A stretch of 64,000 nt of DNA from Porphyromonas circumdentaria (lineage in GTDB: Bacteria > Bacteroidota > Bacteroidia > Bacteroidales > Porphyromonadaceae): assembly GCF_900167105.1 (NCBI RefSeq), contig NZ_FUXE01000008.1, forward strand, positions 1-64,000, read 5' to 3'. A program made the translations under genes and the position numbers. Below the pieces are notes generated by a model. That model made no database searches. It worked only from the letters and a program-made list of their open reading frames with translations, and was not told where the DNA came from. This document shows, in pieces, positions 9,751-17,244 of the stretch; the stretch's first letter is position 1, and each line of letters opens with the position of its first letter.

Positions 9751-9784
9751 GTTGCTCTCTTTTAAGAGACGAATACTATTTTTG
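9751..9784 (+). promoter_or_regulatory. Probable promoter of the GNAT gene
   Basis: GTTG (9751-9754) and TATTTTTG (9777-9784) are separated by 22 bp. The predicted transcript start near 9790 lies just ahead of the ATG at 9815, which supports that start codon over the in-frame ATG at 9752. Confidence 0.5.
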
Positions 9785-9814
9785 CTTTCACTATTCCTAA
9801 AGCAATTTTTCACT

Positions 9815-10117
9815 ATGAACAAAGAGATAGAAATAGCACATACTATTAAGGATTCTGAAGGCATTTTTGAAGCGAGGGAAAAAGGGATTAAAGTAGGGGA
9901 ACTCACCTATTGGCTACAAGGAGAGAAATGTATGGTTATAAATCATACCGAAGTGAACGAAAAACGTAAAGGCCGAGGTATAGCACGTCTATTAGTAGAG
10001 GCTGCCGTCCTGCATGCTAAGAAAAAAAGTTACCAAATTCTACCTAAGTGTTCGTATGTAAAAGTCGTTTTTGATCGCGTAGCAGAGTATCAGGAGCTCC
10101 TGTATAAAGGCGAATAG
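9815..10117 (+). CDS. Small GNAT-fold N-acetyltransferase (YidJ/YjdJ type)
   Basis: This single-domain protein of 100 residues matches the small GNAT proteins (COG2388 type). It has a GELTYW strand and the acetyl-CoA loop RKGRGIARLLVEAAV, followed by AKKKSYQILPKCSYVKVVF. Such proteins probably acetylate a small molecule or protein amine; the substrate is not known. The start at 9815 is chosen because the upstream in-frame ATG (9752) would lie ahead of the promoter. It is monocistronic and divergent from the operon at 9616. Confidence 0.8.
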   Translation: MNKEIEIAHTIKDSEGIFEAREKGIKVGELTYWLQGEKCMVINHTEVNEKRKGRGIARLLVEAAVLHAKKKSYQILPKCSYVKVVFDRVAEYQELLYKGE

Positions 10118-10408
10118 ACTGCTTAAAAGAAGAAAGGAACTGTCATTCGTTGCTACGTTGCAGATGTATAAAACGCAGTTAGCAAATCTGAGAAGCGAAA
10201 AAGGCGCATTAGAGAATATGAAATAGTACTATCCCCCCTTAAAAGCATTGTTTTTTTGCACGAAAAGCATACAATGTGCAACTTTTTGAAACACTTTCTT
10301 TTTTGCTTAATTGTTTTGTACTTTTGTGTCTATCAAGTAAGTTTTGTGGTATATATCCCCTCTTATTTGGGGATATTTTTAATACATAACGAACAGAGAA
10401 AAGGATAA
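10118..10408. other. Intergenic region ahead of glsA
   Basis: No convincing gene is present. A short inverted repeat TTGCAC (10256-10261) / GTGCAA (10276-10281) followed by CTTTTTG may be a weak terminator for the GNAT gene. TACTTTTG at 10319-10326 is a good -7 element and is probably the gls operon promoter. That leaves a leader of about 75 nt. Confidence 0.5.
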
Positions 10409-11257
10409 ATGGTGGGTGAAAAAGGAAATAAAGAGCCTCAACAGATAAACATTGGAGCTATTATCTCTGCAAAGTGGGGTAAAAAGTTGCCTCGTTGGAC
10501 TGTGCGTATTCTGGAGCGTTTAATTCACCAAGATGAAATTAACTTTATTCTCAGACGCTATAAAAACTTGCAGGGGGTGGATTTTATGACTGCTTTGGTA
10601 GAGTACTTCAATATCCAAATTGATATTGTGGGTCGAGAGAATTTACCCCAAAACCCGAGAGCCCTATTTATCTCTAACCATCCTCTCGGTGGTATGGATG
10701 GTATTTGTTTAACTCATGTTTTAGGAACTCATTACCAATCGGATATCCGCTACATTGTTAATGATCTTCTATTCAATCTACAACCATTGAAGAAGATATT
10801 TGTGCCCGTCAACACACTTGGCAAGCAGTCTCGTGTAGGGTTAGAACGTCTGCAAGAAGAGTTATCATCTTCTCTCCCCGTCATAACCTTTCCCGCAGGA
10901 GTATGTTCGCGTCGCATATATGGGAAGATACAGGATCTGGAGTGGAAAAAGAGCTTTATACGAATGAGTGTAGACTACCAAAGAGATATCATACCTATAT
11001 TTTTCGAAGGTTATAACACATGCCATTTCTACAAAATAGAGCAAGCTCGAAGGAAAATGGGCATGAAATTCAATATAGGGACAGTACTCCTGCCCGATGA
11101 AATGTTTCGCTCCAAAGGAAAGCGATACAAAATCTATTTTGGAGAACCTATTCCCTATACAGCACTACAAACTTCCACAAAGAATACGAAAGAGCTTGCC
11201 TTAGAACTGCGAAATATTGTATACAAGCTCCCCGACGCACAGAATTCCTCCCTTTAG
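10409..11257 (+). CDS. glsA: O-acyltransferase GlsA-like (lysophospholipid acyltransferase family)
   Basis: A 282-residue acyltransferase of the PlsC/LPLAT superfamily. The catalytic block is SNHPLGGMDG at about residues 89-98, with H91 and D97. This is H-x5-D rather than the textbook H-x4-D. The block FPAGVCSRR near residue 170 follows. It is paired with an OlsB/GlsB-type GNAT gene 14 bp downstream. In Bacteroides such a pair makes glycine lipids: GlsB N-acylates glycine with a 3-hydroxy fatty acid, and GlsA adds the second acyl chain on the hydroxyl. An ornithine lipid product is the main alternative. The ATG is preceded by AAAGGAT. Confidence 0.8.
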   Translation: MVGEKGNKEPQQINIGAIISAKWGKKLPRWTVRILERLIHQDEINFILRRYKNLQGVDFMTALVEYFNIQIDIVGRENLPQNPRALFISNHPLGGMDGICLTHVLGTHYQSDIRYIVNDLLFNLQPLKKIFVPVNTLGKQSRVGLERLQEELSSSLPVITFPAGVCSRRIYGKIQDLEWKKSFIRMSVDYQRDIIPIFFEGYNTCHFYKIEQARRKMGMKFNIGTVLLPDEMFRSKGKRYKIYFGEPIPYTALQTSTKNTKELALELRNIVYKLPDAQNSSL

Positions 11258-11271
11258 TCTCACATAAATCT

Positions 11272-12207
11272 ATGCAAACTATAATTCCTCCCATCCCCAA
11301 AGACATTATCCGTCAAGAATTATCTTCTATTCGTTTATTGCGTACCAGCAATAAAGCAGAAAATGAGATTTATATTTTCTCCGCTTCTGAAGCTCCTAAT
11401 ACGATGCAAGAGATTGGGCGTTTGAGGGAGCATGCCTTTAGGGCTGGTGGTGGTGGAACGGGATTAGCCACTGATATTGATGAGTTCGATACCCATCCAG
11501 AGGGGTACAAGCAACTTATAGTATGGAATCCCAAAGAGGGCGTTATTATAGGAGGATATAGATACATACAAGGAAAGGATATTCTAAAAAGTCCATTAGG
11601 GGCAAATCTGCTCGCTACCTCACACATGTTTGACTACAGTGAGGAGTTTATAGAGAAATATCTACCCTATACAATCGAACTCGGTCGCTCGTTTGTCACA
11701 CAAGAATTTCAGGCTACACACCTAAACAACCTTTCCATATTTGCGTTGGACAACCTTTGGGACGGTTTAGGAGCTCTCACTGTTATACATCCAGAAAACA
11801 AATACTTCTTTGGAAAAATAACGATGTACCCCTCGTATGACCGCTATTGTCGCAATTTGATTCTTTACTTCATGAATAAATATTTTCATGACGATAAGAA
11901 GTTAATTTTCCCCAAGGAACCTCTATCCATTGATATAGACAAGGAGGAGGTCGAAAAGCTATTCAGTGCCAATAATCTGAATGTAGACTATAGAGTATTG
12001 AAGCAGGAAATACGAAAGTTCGGCATCAATATTCCTCCATTAATAAATGCCTATATCTCCCTTTCTCCCAAACTATTGATGCTGGGAACAGCTATTAACT
12101 ACGAGTTTGGTGATGTGGAAGAGACAGGTATCTTAGTACCCATCGGTGAGATACTGGAAGAGAAGAAAAAAAGACACATAGATACTTTTCAGCCTCCTAC
12201 AAACTAA
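11272..12207 (+). CDS. glsB: N-acyltransferase GlsB-like (hemolysin/OlsB family)
   Basis: A 311-residue GNAT-fold acyl-ACP-dependent N-acyltransferase. It shows the family blocks IGRLREHAFRAGGGGTG, then DIDEFDTHPEGYKQLIVWN, then IIGGYRYIQG, and TIELGRSFVTQEFQ. Homologues start synthesis of glycine or ornithine lipids by joining a 3-hydroxyacyl chain to the amino group. It lies directly after glsA, and the short spacing makes a shared transcript likely. The two activities are fused into one protein in some other Bacteroidota, but here they are separate. Confidence 0.82.
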   Translation: MQTIIPPIPKDIIRQELSSIRLLRTSNKAENEIYIFSASEAPNTMQEIGRLREHAFRAGGGGTGLATDIDEFDTHPEGYKQLIVWNPKEGVIIGGYRYIQGKDILKSPLGANLLATSHMFDYSEEFIEKYLPYTIELGRSFVTQEFQATHLNNLSIFALDNLWDGLGALTVIHPENKYFFGKITMYPSYDRYCRNLILYFMNKYFHDDKKLIFPKEPLSIDIDKEEVEKLFSANNLNVDYRVLKQEIRKFGINIPPLINAYISLSPKLLMLGTAINYEFGDVEETGILVPIGEILEEKKKRHIDTFQPPTN

Positions 12208-12215
12208 CAGGACCA

Positions 12216-12596
12216 ATGAGTCTACACAATCTTTTGGGTAGAGAGGGAGAAAGAGTTGCTTTTGCTTATCTGGAGCAAAAAGGCTACCGTGTACTTGAGA
12301 AAAACTGGCGATATAAACACTTAGAAGTAGACTTAATAGCCTCGAATAGAAGAGAGATAGTTTTTGTTGAAGTAAAAACTCGCTCTTCCAACTTTATAGT
12401 CTCTCCGTTGGATAGTGTAGACCTCACCAAAAGAAACAATCTTCTTAAAGCTGCCAACATTTATGTGCGAATGAATAGAATACACCTCCCTATTCGATTT
12501 GACATTATCACAGCTATATATGTTCCCGCACAGGGGATTTTTGAAACAGAGCACTACCCTAATGCTTTTGGCGTACAAGCAAAAACCTACCGATAG
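12216..12596 (+). CDS. YraN family protein (UPF0102)
   Basis: A 126-residue protein with the restriction-endonuclease-like core of the UPF0102/YraN family. It begins with GREGERVAFAYLEQKGY. The nuclease-type residues are visible in LEVDLIASNRREIVFVEVKTR (D, then E-x-K). The role of the family in bacteria is unsettled; links to DNA processing and recombination have been proposed. It follows glsB by 8 bp and is probably the last gene of that operon. Confidence 0.88.
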   Translation: MSLHNLLGREGERVAFAYLEQKGYRVLEKNWRYKHLEVDLIASNRREIVFVEVKTRSSNFIVSPLDSVDLTKRNNLLKAANIYVRMNRIHLPIRFDIITAIYVPAQGIFETEHYPNAFGVQAKTYR

Positions 12597-12606
12597 ATAC
12601 TTAACA

Positions 12607-12640
12607 ACTTGCTCCTGCTGTAAACAAAACAGGAGTTAAT
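12607..12640 (+). terminator. Possible weak terminator after yraN
   Basis: CTCCTG (12612-12617) and CAGGAG (12630-12635) form a 6-bp stem followed by TTAATTGTTC. The T run is poor, so this is tentative. The remaining sequence up to 12865 shows nothing recognisable. Confidence 0.3.
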
Positions 12641-12865
12641 TGTTCAATTTCATAGGTTCTATTATAACTCTACTTATCTCCTATCATAACTCGAGTTTCT
12701 ATAGGTCTAAACTCTCGTTATGACATATGCAAACTCCCGACACATTTCTGCCCTCTTAAAAGGCCTGTATACTCCTCTCAAAGCAACACAAGTATGGAAC
12801 TTTTTCCACCAACCGTAAAAGCCCTAAAAAGAGTACACAATTCCAAGAAAGAAAGAGTAAAAAGA

Positions 12866-13624
12866 TTACTCAAAATTGAAAGTTAGCTGTATAAGTCGGG
12901 CAGAAGCTCTCCGTATCGCCTGCGTATAATCGTAGCGATTATCCTCCCAAATATCAGGCCTATTATGTTCTATCACATCTGGTAACCCAAACGAGAACGA
13001 AAGCTCTGGACACAACTTGAAGAAGGGAAGATAAAAATCGCACCCTACTCCTATTCTAAAACCATAATCCAAGGGTCTGAAGCGCACCGCATCAAGTTTT
13101 CTTTGTCCTATTTGCAAACCTCCATACACACCCCCTATTACATAGGGTCGTATGTTATTCAATCGACGAGACGAATACTTGAGCATTAAAGGAAGCTCTA
13201 TAATATTGGAGCGAAAGCCTAAGCGTTCTAACTCTTGCGTTCCATCTGAATAGGTTATTTGACGCTCACTCAAATGAAGAGTGGGTTGTAAACGTAATTC
13301 TAAATCCTGTATAATAGTGTAGTCTACAATCAACCCTACAGAAAATCCAGGGGTATAGTTTGACACTGTGGCAAAAAGAGGGTGAGGAGTAGCAGAAGAG
13401 GGGTTTCTCAAAAAACCACTATTAGCGATAACCAAATCCTGTACATGTGTGCCTACATGAAAGCCGAGATGAAAGGTTCGATAATCTGCATAAGGACGTC
13501 TCTTAAGCACCTCCTTTTGGGCAAAAAGAGGAGAAGCAATAGAAAACAAGAATACCCCCAACAGCATTTTCCCTATCCGAGAAGCATAGTTGTATTTCTT
13601 GGTCAACGAAGTAATCGAACTCAT
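12866..13624 (-). CDS. porT: PorT-like outer-membrane protein of the type IX secretion system
   Basis: An outer-membrane beta-barrel protein of about 252 residues. It has a signal peptide ending LFSIASPLFAQ, the family-typical early strand YRTFHLGFHVGTHVQDLVIANSG, several amphipathic barrel strands, and a terminal phenylalanine-containing strand (LIQLTFNFE). This pattern fits PorT/SprT, needed for T9SS export of proteins with C-terminal sorting domains. I chose the ATG at 13624, which gives a compact signal peptide; an in-frame start exists at 13660. Three likely T9SS cargo genes occur in this window. A generic OmpA-like beta-barrel porin is the alternative. Confidence 0.72.
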   Translation of the reverse strand: MSSITSLTKKYNYASRIGKMLLGVFLFSIASPLFAQKEVLKRRPYADYRTFHLGFHVGTHVQDLVIANSGFLRNPSSATPHPLFATVSNYTPGFSVGLIVDYTIIQDLELRLQPTLHLSERQITYSDGTQELERLGFRSNIIELPLMLKYSSRRLNNIRPYVIGGVYGGLQIGQRKLDAVRFRPLDYGFRIGVGCDFYLPFFKLCPELSFSFGLPDVIEHNRPDIWEDNRYDYTQAIRRASARLIQLTFNFE

Positions 13625-13683
13625 TCTTATAATCTTTACTTGCATTATACGGATTACCAACGCGGGATAGTAAAAAGTTATTG

Positions 13684-13691
13684 TACTTTTG
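13684..13691 (+). promoter_or_regulatory. -7 promoter element of upp
   Basis: TACTTTTG matches TAnnTTTG and lies 29 bp before the upp ATG at 13721. This argues against an upstream extension of upp. Confidence 0.6.
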
Positions 13692-13720
13692 CTTGGAAAA
13701 ACAATTCGAAAAACATTTTT

Positions 13721-14380
13721 ATGGTAGAGGTTATTAATTTCTCAGAACAACCATCTTTGTTAAGCGACTACATGGCAGAGATGCGCCACATAGACATTCA
13801 AAAAGACAGTATGCGTTTTCGTCGCAATATTGAACGAACTGGAGAGATATTGGCATACGAAATCAGTCGTCGTCTTAAATATGATTTATCTGAGGTACCA
13901 ACACCTTTGGCAACAGCTCACAACTACCGTCTTAGCGATAATGTAGTAATCGGAACTATACTTCGTGCGGGGTTACCTTTCCATTCGGGTTTTCTAAATT
14001 ACTTCGATCATGCAGAGAATGCCTTTGTTTCTGCCTATCGAAAGTACAAAGATAAACTTAAGTTCGACATTTTTGTAGAATACATTGCTTGTCCAGACCT
14101 TACCAATAAGGTACTTATACTGACAGATCCTATGCTTGCCACGGGAGGCTCTATGGAGTTAGCCTATCGGGCCCTTCTATCACGAGGCACCCCCCAAAGC
14201 ATTCATTTTGCCTCTGTTATCGCAAGTCGTCAAGCCGTAGAGTATCTATGTGGTGTAATAGACCCATCTGTGAAGGCTACCTTGTGGGTGGCAGCCATAG
14301 ATGAAGAGCTTAATGAACACTCTTATATTGTACCTGGGTTGGGAGATGCTGGAGATTTGGCTTTCGGGGCAAAGCTCTAA
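13721..14380 (+). CDS. upp: Uracil phosphoribosyltransferase
   Basis: This enzyme makes UMP from uracil and PRPP for pyrimidine salvage. It has 219 residues from the ATG at 13721. The motif MLATGGSMELAYRAL is the PRPP-binding loop. The C-terminal YIVPGLGDAGDLAFG is the uracil-binding signature of the family. The much longer open frame extending back to 13382 overlaps porT on the other strand and the promoter at 13684, so it is not used. It begins 30 bp upstream of the U32 gene and probably shares its transcript. Confidence 0.95.
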   Translation: MVEVINFSEQPSLLSDYMAEMRHIDIQKDSMRFRRNIERTGEILAYEISRRLKYDLSEVPTPLATAHNYRLSDNVVIGTILRAGLPFHSGFLNYFDHAENAFVSAYRKYKDKLKFDIFVEYIACPDLTNKVLILTDPMLATGGSMELAYRALLSRGTPQSIHFASVIASRQAVEYLCGVIDPSVKATLWVAAIDEELNEHSYIVPGLGDAGDLAFGAKL

Positions 14381-14410
14381 TAATGCTCTCCCCTTCTCTG
14401 ACCATAGACG

Positions 14411-16261
14411 GTGAAACAAGAACTTAGGAGCCTTGAACTTCTCTCTCCTGCAGGGAACTTAGAGTGCGGACTTAGTGCCCTCTCTGCAGGGGCAGATGCT
14501 ATTTACGTGGGGGCTCCAAAATTTGGAGCAAGAGCTTCTGCAGGGGTCTCCGTTGAGGATATCGAAAAGCTGGTACATCAGGCACACTTCTTCGGGGCCA
14601 AAGTGTATGTTGCTCTTAACACGATATTGTACGATGACGAGCTTTCCGAAGCAGAACGCCTCATCAAAACGTTATATCTCATCGGGGTAGATGCTCTTAT
14701 CATACAAGACATGGGCATCTTAGGTTTAGACATTCCCCCCATTGCACTTCACGCAAGTACCCAATGCCACAACAACTCTATACAACAGCTAAAATTGCTC
14801 CAGTCCGTGGGCTTCGAGCAAGCTGTACTGGCAAGAGAATTGTCGGTAGAAGAGACTGCTATGCTCTCAAAAGAGGTGCCCAAATTACGCTTAGAAACCT
14901 TTGTTCATGGAGCTCTTTGCGTTAGTTACAGCGGGCACTGTTACATATCTCAAGCTTTAGCCCAGCGTAGTGCTAATAGAGGTAATTGCGCCCAATACTG
15001 CCGTTTACCCTATACTCTCATTGATAGCAAAGGAAAAATACTTGCTCGAGACAGCCACCTTCTCTCCCTGAAAGATCTTAACAGATCTTCAATATTAAAG
15101 GGATTAGTAGAGGCTGGAGCCGTTAGTTTTAAGATAGAGGGGCGGCTAAAAACCAGCTCCTACGTGCGCAACACAACAGCTTATTATAGCGAGCGGCTGA
15201 ATCAAATCATAGCCGAAAACCCGACACAATACCGAAGGGCGTCACACGGCAATACGACCCTACGTTTTACCCCTGATCCACAGAAGAGCTTCTCTCGAGG
15301 CAGTACTACCTACCAATTGGGCAAAGGTGCTTCCAAAGAAGAACTTATTCGTACCCAAAGCCCCAAATCGGAAGGCGAACCCATCGGGTATGTATCTGCT
15401 GTCAAAGGGGACAAAATCTACCTCAAAAGCGCATATAACCTCTCCAATGGGGACGGTCTGGCCTTTTACACAAAGGAGGGGAAAATGGGAGGTAGCCGCG
15501 TAAATACAGTACTTTCCCCCACCTCTTTCATTATTGATAATCCACAACAAATCTATCCGGGGATGAAGTTATACCGCAACTACTCCATTGCTTTCGAGAA
15601 ACTCCTTCAGCAATCTAATAGTTCTCTTCGGCTACGGCCTGTATTCCTTCTGTTTGAAACACTCTCTTGGGGGATTACACTTCACCTACAGGATAAAGCC
15701 ACCCCCTCTATCTATGCCAAAGTTTCTCTACCTCTCTCTTTAAATGAAGCACAGAAACCATGTGATGATAGGGTAAAGGAGGCTCTCTCTAAACTGGGAG
15801 GAACGGGATTGGAAGCATCGTTTATCGAAGTAAAGTGTCGAGGCAAATTCGTGCCTCTTTCGTCTGTAGCAGAGCTCAAAAGGGATGGCATAGAAGCTTT
15901 CTCGCAAGTTCTATTCATCCGACACAAAGCCCAACCTTTATACAGACCTCCTATCGAGGCAGGTAAACCTTTTGCCGAGAAGGAGACCTCCTATCTTAAT
16001 AATATAGCCAATCATCAGGCAGAAAAGATTTATCAAATTTGGGGTGTTACGAAAGTTGCTCCTGCTTTTGAACTGTTTCCTGTCAATAAAGCTCCTCTAA
16101 TGATTTGTCGCCATTGCATTCGACGACATATCGGCTACTGCACCCAAACAAAGAAAAAAACTCCTTTTCAAGAACCTCTTTTCTTAATCCACGGAGAGGA
16201 ACGCATCCGCCTCTCATTCGACTGCAAAAAATGTCAAATGCTACTCTTCGCCACCACTTAA
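14411..16261 (+). CDS. U32 family peptidase / RlhA-type rRNA hydroxylation protein
   Basis: A 616-residue member of the U32 group with the C-terminal collagenase-like extension. The N-terminal part is a TIM-barrel-like domain starting LELLSPAGNLECGLSAL. The signature FVHGALCVSYSGHC, then ANRGNCAQYCRLPY (about 165-200), holds cysteines proposed to bind an Fe-S cluster. A C-terminal region ends with a second cysteine-rich stretch (ICRHCIRRHIGYC, then CKKC). Porphyromonas PrtC was called a collagenase, but characterised long relatives in E. coli (RlhA) hydroxylate a cytidine of 23S rRNA, and that role is more likely here. The start is GTG. Confidence 0.85.
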   Translation: MKQELRSLELLSPAGNLECGLSALSAGADAIYVGAPKFGARASAGVSVEDIEKLVHQAHFFGAKVYVALNTILYDDELSEAERLIKTLYLIGVDALIIQDMGILGLDIPPIALHASTQCHNNSIQQLKLLQSVGFEQAVLARELSVEETAMLSKEVPKLRLETFVHGALCVSYSGHCYISQALAQRSANRGNCAQYCRLPYTLIDSKGKILARDSHLLSLKDLNRSSILKGLVEAGAVSFKIEGRLKTSSYVRNTTAYYSERLNQIIAENPTQYRRASHGNTTLRFTPDPQKSFSRGSTTYQLGKGASKEELIRTQSPKSEGEPIGYVSAVKGDKIYLKSAYNLSNGDGLAFYTKEGKMGGSRVNTVLSPTSFIIDNPQQIYPGMKLYRNYSIAFEKLLQQSNSSLRLRPVFLLFETLSWGITLHLQDKATPSIYAKVSLPLSLNEAQKPCDDRVKEALSKLGGTGLEASFIEVKCRGKFVPLSSVAELKRDGIEAFSQVLFIRHKAQPLYRPPIEAGKPFAEKETSYLNNIANHQAEKIYQIWGVTKVAPAFELFPVNKAPLMICRHCIRRHIGYCTQTKKKTPFQEPLFLIHGEERIRLSFDCKKCQMLLFATT

Positions 16262-16395
16262 GGATAAGAACGTTGTGATCGGATATCTGGGAAAGTTTCA
16301 CTCCTAATACAAAGAAAATGCAAGAAGTTAAAAGAAGTCTTTTCCCGAAAAACATACAATACTATAAACTACTATCTCGTTAACCATGTACTGTT

Positions 16396-17127
16396 ATGAC
16401 GAAAATATCTATAATAACTATCTGCTACAACGCGGCCTCGACTATTGTGCCCACACTACAGAGTATAGCAGAGCAGACTTACGGAGAGATTGAGTATATA
16501 GTGATTGATGGAGCTTCCAAAGATCAAACACTACAACTCGTTGAGCAGTATACCCCATACGCCCATATCTCCAGCGAGCCCGACAGGGGGCTTTACGATG
16601 CTATGAATAAAGGAATAAGACAAGCCTCTGGAGATTACCTCTGGTTTCTCAACGCAGGGGATACATTGCTCTCATCAACGACTGTTGAAGAAGTGGTCCG
16701 CACCATTGAAAAGCACTCATCTCCCTGTCCCCCCGATATCGTCTATGGGGACACAATGATTGTTAATAGCCAAAGAGAGGCTATCTCTCTGCGTCGCTTA
16801 AGACCTCCTAAAACTCTTCAAAAGAAAGATTTCTTGAAAGGGATGCTCGTGTGCCATCAGGCCTTTATTGTATCCAGACGCATTGTTCTGCCTTACAACT
16901 TAAAATATCGTCTCTCATCAGATTTTGATTGGTGTATAAAAATGGTAGAACGCTCAGAGAATAACCTCCCCCTAAACAAAGTAATAGTAAACTACCTTGA
17001 GGGGGGACTATCTCGCAAACACCACCTACGCTCCCTCATGGAACGATTTCGCATAATGCAAAAAGAGTTTGGTCTACTGAAAACTCTATTAGCACACCTC
17101 AGTTTTATTTTTGTGCGCAAACGATAA
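16396..17127 (+). CDS. Glycosyltransferase family 2
   Basis: A 243-residue GT-A fold glycosyltransferase. It begins with KISIITICYNAASTI and has VIDGASKDQT and DRGLYDAMNKGIRQASGDY, followed by the D-x-D-like LNAGD. The family resembles WcaE-type colanic-acid transferases and enzymes that add sugars during O-antigen or capsule synthesis. No membrane segment is obvious. It follows the U32 gene by about 130 bp and precedes a strong terminator. The donor and acceptor sugars are not predictable. Confidence 0.88.
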   Translation: MTKISIITICYNAASTIVPTLQSIAEQTYGEIEYIVIDGASKDQTLQLVEQYTPYAHISSEPDRGLYDAMNKGIRQASGDYLWFLNAGDTLLSSTTVEEVVRTIEKHSSPCPPDIVYGDTMIVNSQREAISLRRLRPPKTLQKKDFLKGMLVCHQAFIVSRRIVLPYNLKYRLSSDFDWCIKMVERSENNLPLNKVIVNYLEGGLSRKHHLRSLMERFRIMQKEFGLLKTLLAHLSFIFVRKR

Positions 17128-17170
17128 TGGGTAATCCCTCCAGTAGTATAATCCCTCACATATAGCACAA

Positions 17171-17217
17171 AAAAGTAGCCCTCACTTCTTGATTTTGAGA
17201 AGTGAGGGGTACTTTTA
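17171..17217. terminator. Strong bidirectional terminator
   Basis: An 11-bp stem, CCCTCACTTCT (17179-17189) with AGAAGTGAGGG (17198-17208), is extended by AAAAGTA / TACTTTT flanks. It ends the plus-strand glycosyltransferase transcript and the minus-strand protease transcript. Confidence 0.92.
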
Positions 17218-17244
17218 GTAAAATATCTATGTGATAGCCCTACA

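Noticed and set aside
13382-13720. A 113-residue N-terminal extension of upp
   Set aside because: It runs antisense to porT and covers the upp -7 element; the conserved protein begins at 13721.
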